Positions 60,752-64,000 of a stretch of 64,000 nt of DNA are shown here, one piece after another (the stretch's first letter is position 1; every line of letters starts with the position of its first letter). The notes below the pieces were generated by a model, which was not told the DNA's origin, did no database searches, and worked only from the letters and a program-made list of their open reading frames with translations. Origin of the DNA: an uncultured Bacteroidia bacterium (lineage in GTDB: Bacteria > Bacteroidota > Bacteroidia > Bacteroidales > UBA932); contig CADAJF010000005.1 in NCBI GenBank assembly GCA_902788175.1, forward strand, positions 1 through 64,000, given 5' to 3'. The translations under genes and the position numbers were made by a program.

Positions 60752-63700
60752 TTAGAGGTTGACAACGATACCCACGGAGATGGTCTTGTTCATCGGATAG
60801 CTCTTACCGGCATCGGTGGCACCGCGGTTGGCGTTACCGCCGTTGTAGCTGTTGTAGGTAAAGATGGCTTCCGGGTCGAAGATGGTGGACAGCTTGGTAA
60901 AGGTAAGGAGGTTCTCACCAGTCAGGTAAAGCTGTGCTTTGCTGAGGCCGATTCGTCCGATGACCGATTTCGGCAGGTCATAGGAGAGAGTAACGGTTTT
61001 CAGGCGCAGGTAAGAGGCATCCTGCAGGTAGCGGGTGCTGGTCTGTTTCTGCTTGTTCTGATGGGTGACGACACCGCCGGCGTTGTGGATATACGGCCTG
61101 GGATAGTAGGCATTGGGGTTGTCCTCGCGCCAGTAGTCCATGTGTTCCTCGAAAACGGTAACCTGGGCAAATGCGCCGAAGCCCCAGAAATAGAGGGACT
61201 GGCTGGGATCGTAGTCGCGCTTGCCCACGCCCTGCAGCAGGAAACTCAGGCCCAGGCCCTTCCAGGACATGGAACCGTTGATGGTGTAGTTGTAACGGGG
61301 AGTGGTGTTGCCGATGACGGAGAAATCACCCATGTCGCCCAGCGTATTGCTGCCTTTGTTGATTTTCCCATCGCCGCTGATGTCCTCGTACTTAACGTCG
61401 CCAGGGGCCCATTTGGTGGCGCTTATATAGCTCAGGTCCAGTTGGTTGTAACTGTCTGCCTCGGCCTGGGTCTGGATGAGTCCGTTGGAGGTGTATCCCC
61501 AGATTTCACCCACGCTCTTGCCTTCGTACCAACTTCCTGCGGGGTCGGTTCCGGTGGGGTTGGAGTACTTGGTCACCACTGCGGTGGCATCGGACAGGGA
61601 GCCGCCCAGCGAATAGGCAAAATCGCGGCCAATCTGCCCACGCCAGTTCAGGGCCAGTTCCCAGCCCCGGTTGCGCATGTTGGCATTGTTGGTCTGGGGA
61701 GCGGAGGCGCCGAAGATGTCGGGATAGTCCTCGCCGGGACCCAGCATGTCGCGGGTGTCTCTCTGGAAGAGGTCAAAACTACCGGTGAGGGCGTTGCCCA
61801 GGAAGCCGAAGTCCACACCGACGTTCTGGTTCAGTACCTTCTCCCAGGTGGTGGAAGGATTCACCACGCCGGGGGCCTGCGTATAGACATGGCGGCCGTC
61901 GGAGTAGATGTAGGAGCCCAGGCTGGAGCTCATGGACATGGTAGAGGCGAAGGTGTAGGTGGCGGCTCCGGCCTGGTTGCCCAGCAAACCATAGGAAGCG
62001 CGCAGCTTCAGGTTGGAGAGCCAGTTGCCGGCATTGGCAAGGAAGGGTTCCTTATGGATGTTCCAACCCACGGAAACGGAAGGGAAGAAACCCCAGCGAT
62101 GGTTGGCGGCAAAGCGGGAAGAGCCGTCATAGCGGCCGTTCAGCTCCAGGAGGTAGCGGCCGTCGTAGTCATAGTTGATACGGCCGAAGAAACCGCGGGT
62201 GGCCCAGCCGTAGCGGGTATCCACCAGTGTCTGGTCGCCGTTACCCATGGTTACGCTGGGCGTAGCCGTAGTGTACAGCCCGGTAATGGCGTTCTTGACA
62301 TAGGCATAATGGAAATCCTCTTCCTGGTAACCTGCCAGGAGGGTCACATTATGCTTCTCTCCCAGGGTGAGCAGGTAGTTGGTGTACACGTTCAGGCTCT
62401 GGTAGTTGGTATTGGTATTGGCGCGGGTGTACTTGCCGCCTGCGGGAATACTGAGCTCCGCACGTTGTCCTTTCACGGTAGTGACCCCGTCCATCAGGTA
62501 AATGTCCGGCTGGATAGCCACTGCCTCATAGTTGCTTACGCCCAGGCGGTAAGTGTAGTCCATGTTGATGAACCAGTTCTTGAGAGGCTGGATCTGCAGG
62601 CCGGGCGTAATATCCAGGCGGTCGCGCACGTTCTGGGTATAGGTGCCGCTCTGCAGGTAGGGAATCATGGTGTATTCCACGTAATGACCGTTGGGATCCA
62701 TGTAGTGCTTGGTGGCAAACTCACGGGCCATGGTGTGGAAGAAGCCGTAGCCGATACCGCCGTCGCCGAAGGGGCTGTCGGTGATACCGTGCACGAACTT
62801 GGTGCTGAATGTGAGCTTGAGCCAGTCGGTCACCTGGGCCTGGGTGTTGGCGTTGACATTGAAACGCTTGTAACCCATATTGGCAAAACGGAGGACGCCG
62901 TCCTCGTCGTAGAGACCGCCGCTCACGAAGTACTGCACCTTCTTTGTGCCGCCGCGGATGGACAGGTTGTGGGTTTGCTTGAAAGCCCAGTCCTTATAGT
63001 GGAGCTTGAAATAATCCGTGTTACCCAGGCCTTTTTCGGAGTTCTCGAAAGAGGAGGGATTGGCACTGGGATTGTCTTTGATCTCTGCCCAGGGGGCATA
63101 AGGATCGTTGGCGTAGTCACCGTTGATGAAGCGCTGCAAGTCGGCGATTTTCTCCTCCGTGTACTTGCGGGGAGCATTGGCGTTGGTAGCACCGTCGTTC
63201 CAGAAATGGGCGAAATCTACGGAATTGGCCATCACGGGAAGTTTGGTGGGCGCGTTCCAGCCGGCGTTGCCGGAGTAGCTGATGACGGGCTTGCCGTCCT
63301 GGCCGCGCTTGGTGGTGACCAGGATGACACCATAGGCCGCGCGGGCGCCGTAGATGGCGGCCGATGCAGCGTCCTTGAGCACCGAGATGCTCTCGATGTC
63401 ATTGGGGTTCACGTCCTGCAGGCTCATTTCCACGCCGTCCACCAGGATGTAGGGCGTTCCGGTGCCGCTCAGGTTACCGCGGCCGCGCAGGGTAATGGTG
63501 GTTTCTGCGCCGGGCGTGCCCGCCTGCGTGTTGGAGATGGTGAGGCCGGGAACCAGGCCCTGAAGAGCCTGAGCGGCATCCACCACCGGACGCTGGGCGA
63601 ATTCGTCGCCCTTCACCTGGGAAACGGCGCCGGTGAGATTCACCTTCTTCTGGACGCCGTAACCCACCACCACGGTCTCTTCCAGCAGCTGGGCGTCTTC

Positions 63701-63994
63701 CTCGAGGGCGATGTTCAGCGTGCCGCCGGTCCAGTTGATTTCGCGGGTGGTGTAACCGATGCAGGAGAATACGAGCGTTGTTCCGGGCGTCACCTGGGGC
63801 AGGCTGTAGGCTCCGTTTACATCTGTGATTGCTCCCTTTTGCGTGCCTTTCACCATGACAGAACCGCCGATGACGGGAACTCCGTCCGTGTCGGTAACCG
63901 TACCGCTTACGGTCTGCGTCTGTGCCAGCACAGCCACGGAAGTCAGGGTGACGGCAAGCGCCGTCAAAATGGCTTTTGTGATGTGTTTAAGCAT
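60752..63994 (-). CDS. SusC-family TonB-dependent transporter
   Basis: 1080 aa, complete. Signal peptide (AILTALAVTLTSVAVLAQ), carboxypeptidase-regulatory-like domain (TVSGTVTDTDGVPVIGGSVM), plug with VVVGYGVQKKVNLTGAVSQ and VLKDAASAAIYGARAAYGVI (the SusC signature), then a 22-stranded barrel ending in NKTISVGIVVNL. It imports oligosaccharides across the outer membrane with SusD. Its promoter lies beyond the window, since only six bases remain upstream. First gene of the operon with susD and two sulfatases. Confidence 0.96.
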   Translation of the reverse strand: MLKHITKAILTALAVTLTSVAVLAQTQTVSGTVTDTDGVPVIGGSVMVKGTQKGAITDVNGAYSLPQVTPGTTLVFSCIGYTTREINWTGGTLNIALEEDAQLLEETVVVGYGVQKKVNLTGAVSQVKGDEFAQRPVVDAAQALQGLVPGLTISNTQAGTPGAETTITLRGRGNLSGTGTPYILVDGVEMSLQDVNPNDIESISVLKDAASAAIYGARAAYGVILVTTKRGQDGKPVISYSGNAGWNAPTKLPVMANSVDFAHFWNDGATNANAPRKYTEEKIADLQRFINGDYANDPYAPWAEIKDNPSANPSSFENSEKGLGNTDYFKLHYKDWAFKQTHNLSIRGGTKKVQYFVSGGLYDEDGVLRFANMGYKRFNVNANTQAQVTDWLKLTFSTKFVHGITDSPFGDGGIGYGFFHTMAREFATKHYMDPNGHYVEYTMIPYLQSGTYTQNVRDRLDITPGLQIQPLKNWFINMDYTYRLGVSNYEAVAIQPDIYLMDGVTTVKGQRAELSIPAGGKYTRANTNTNYQSLNVYTNYLLTLGEKHNVTLLAGYQEEDFHYAYVKNAITGLYTTATPSVTMGNGDQTLVDTRYGWATRGFFGRINYDYDGRYLLELNGRYDGSSRFAANHRWGFFPSVSVGWNIHKEPFLANAGNWLSNLKLRASYGLLGNQAGAATYTFASTMSMSSSLGSYIYSDGRHVYTQAPGVVNPSTTWEKVLNQNVGVDFGFLGNALTGSFDLFQRDTRDMLGPGEDYPDIFGASAPQTNNANMRNRGWELALNWRGQIGRDFAYSLGGSLSDATAVVTKYSNPTGTDPAGSWYEGKSVGEIWGYTSNGLIQTQAEADSYNQLDLSYISATKWAPGDVKYEDISGDGKINKGSNTLGDMGDFSVIGNTTPRYNYTINGSMSWKGLGLSFLLQGVGKRDYDPSQSLYFWGFGAFAQVTVFEEHMDYWREDNPNAYYPRPYIHNAGGVVTHQNKQKQTSTRYLQDASYLRLKTVTLSYDLPKSVIGRIGLSKAQLYLTGENLLTFTKLSTIFDPEAIFTYNSYNGGNANRGATDAGKSYPMNKTISVGIVVNL

Positions 63995-64000
63995 ATGAGT

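Overview
Organism and lifestyle. The window is Bacteroidales chromosome. Supporting signs are a SusC/SusD pair, Ser-type sulfatases, GLPGLI and DUF3244 proteins, an ECF sigma factor followed by a membrane-anchored beta-barrel protein, and repeated TAnnTTTG -7 promoter boxes with a TTG 19-20 bases upstream. NrdD/NrdG, an FeoA-FeoB fusion and an oxygen-sensitive radical-SAM sulfatase maturase point to an anaerobe, probably from the gut. The host backbone is GC-rich. I cannot name the genus.

Layout. (1) 1-5985: 3' end of nrdD, nrdG, feoAB, a secreted esterase, and the C-terminal 488 codons of yifB/comM. (2) 5986-39215: a 33.2-kb island inserted in yifB. The first 31 codons of yifB lie on the far side (39216-39308), and joining the two pieces restores one frame of 519 codons. 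(3) 39312-49420: a lipoprotein, ispE, an EnvC-like protein, a TPR protein, ECF sigma with its putative membrane partner, tsaE, a GH29 alpha-L-fucosidase and a broken anSME. (4) 49581-55758: a membrane TPR/HTH regulator, DUF3244, a 72-aa secreted Cys-containing peptide, a GLPGLI protein and a TonB-type beta-barrel protein. (5) 63994-55804 (minus): susC, susD and two sulfatases, a polysaccharide utilisation operon for a sulfated glycan.

The island. Its right end carries four tightly packed genes: three different tyrosine recombinases (487, 839 and 522 aa) and a 202-aa HTH/coiled-coil protein. This is the layout of Tn554-like and GInt (ginABCD) elements. Two divergent XRE regulators sit beside it. 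There are no conjugation or phage genes. The cargo is defence-like: a DUF262/DUF1524 (GmrSD-like) restriction protein, a membrane protein with a possible EVE/PUA-like domain, a type III restriction-modification pair flanked by DUF4365-like and NERD genes, a serine recombinase, a HicB-like protein, and a long operon of small proteins with PHP, metallophosphoesterase and HAD (Swiss-Army-Knife RNA-repair type) phosphatases. One duplicated module (22-bp iterons, predicted minus-strand small RNA, operator, 63-aa protein) occurs twice, around the GmrSD-like/EVE-like genes.

How the parts may work together. The PUL, fucosidase and anSME would form a system for fucosylated, sulfated glycans, but both sulfatases are Ser-type and the maturase here is frameshifted. 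The best candidates for something undescribed are the phosphatase/HAD operon (25249-31280), the duplicated sRNA/63-aa module, and a recombinase-trio island targeting yifB in Bacteroidales.
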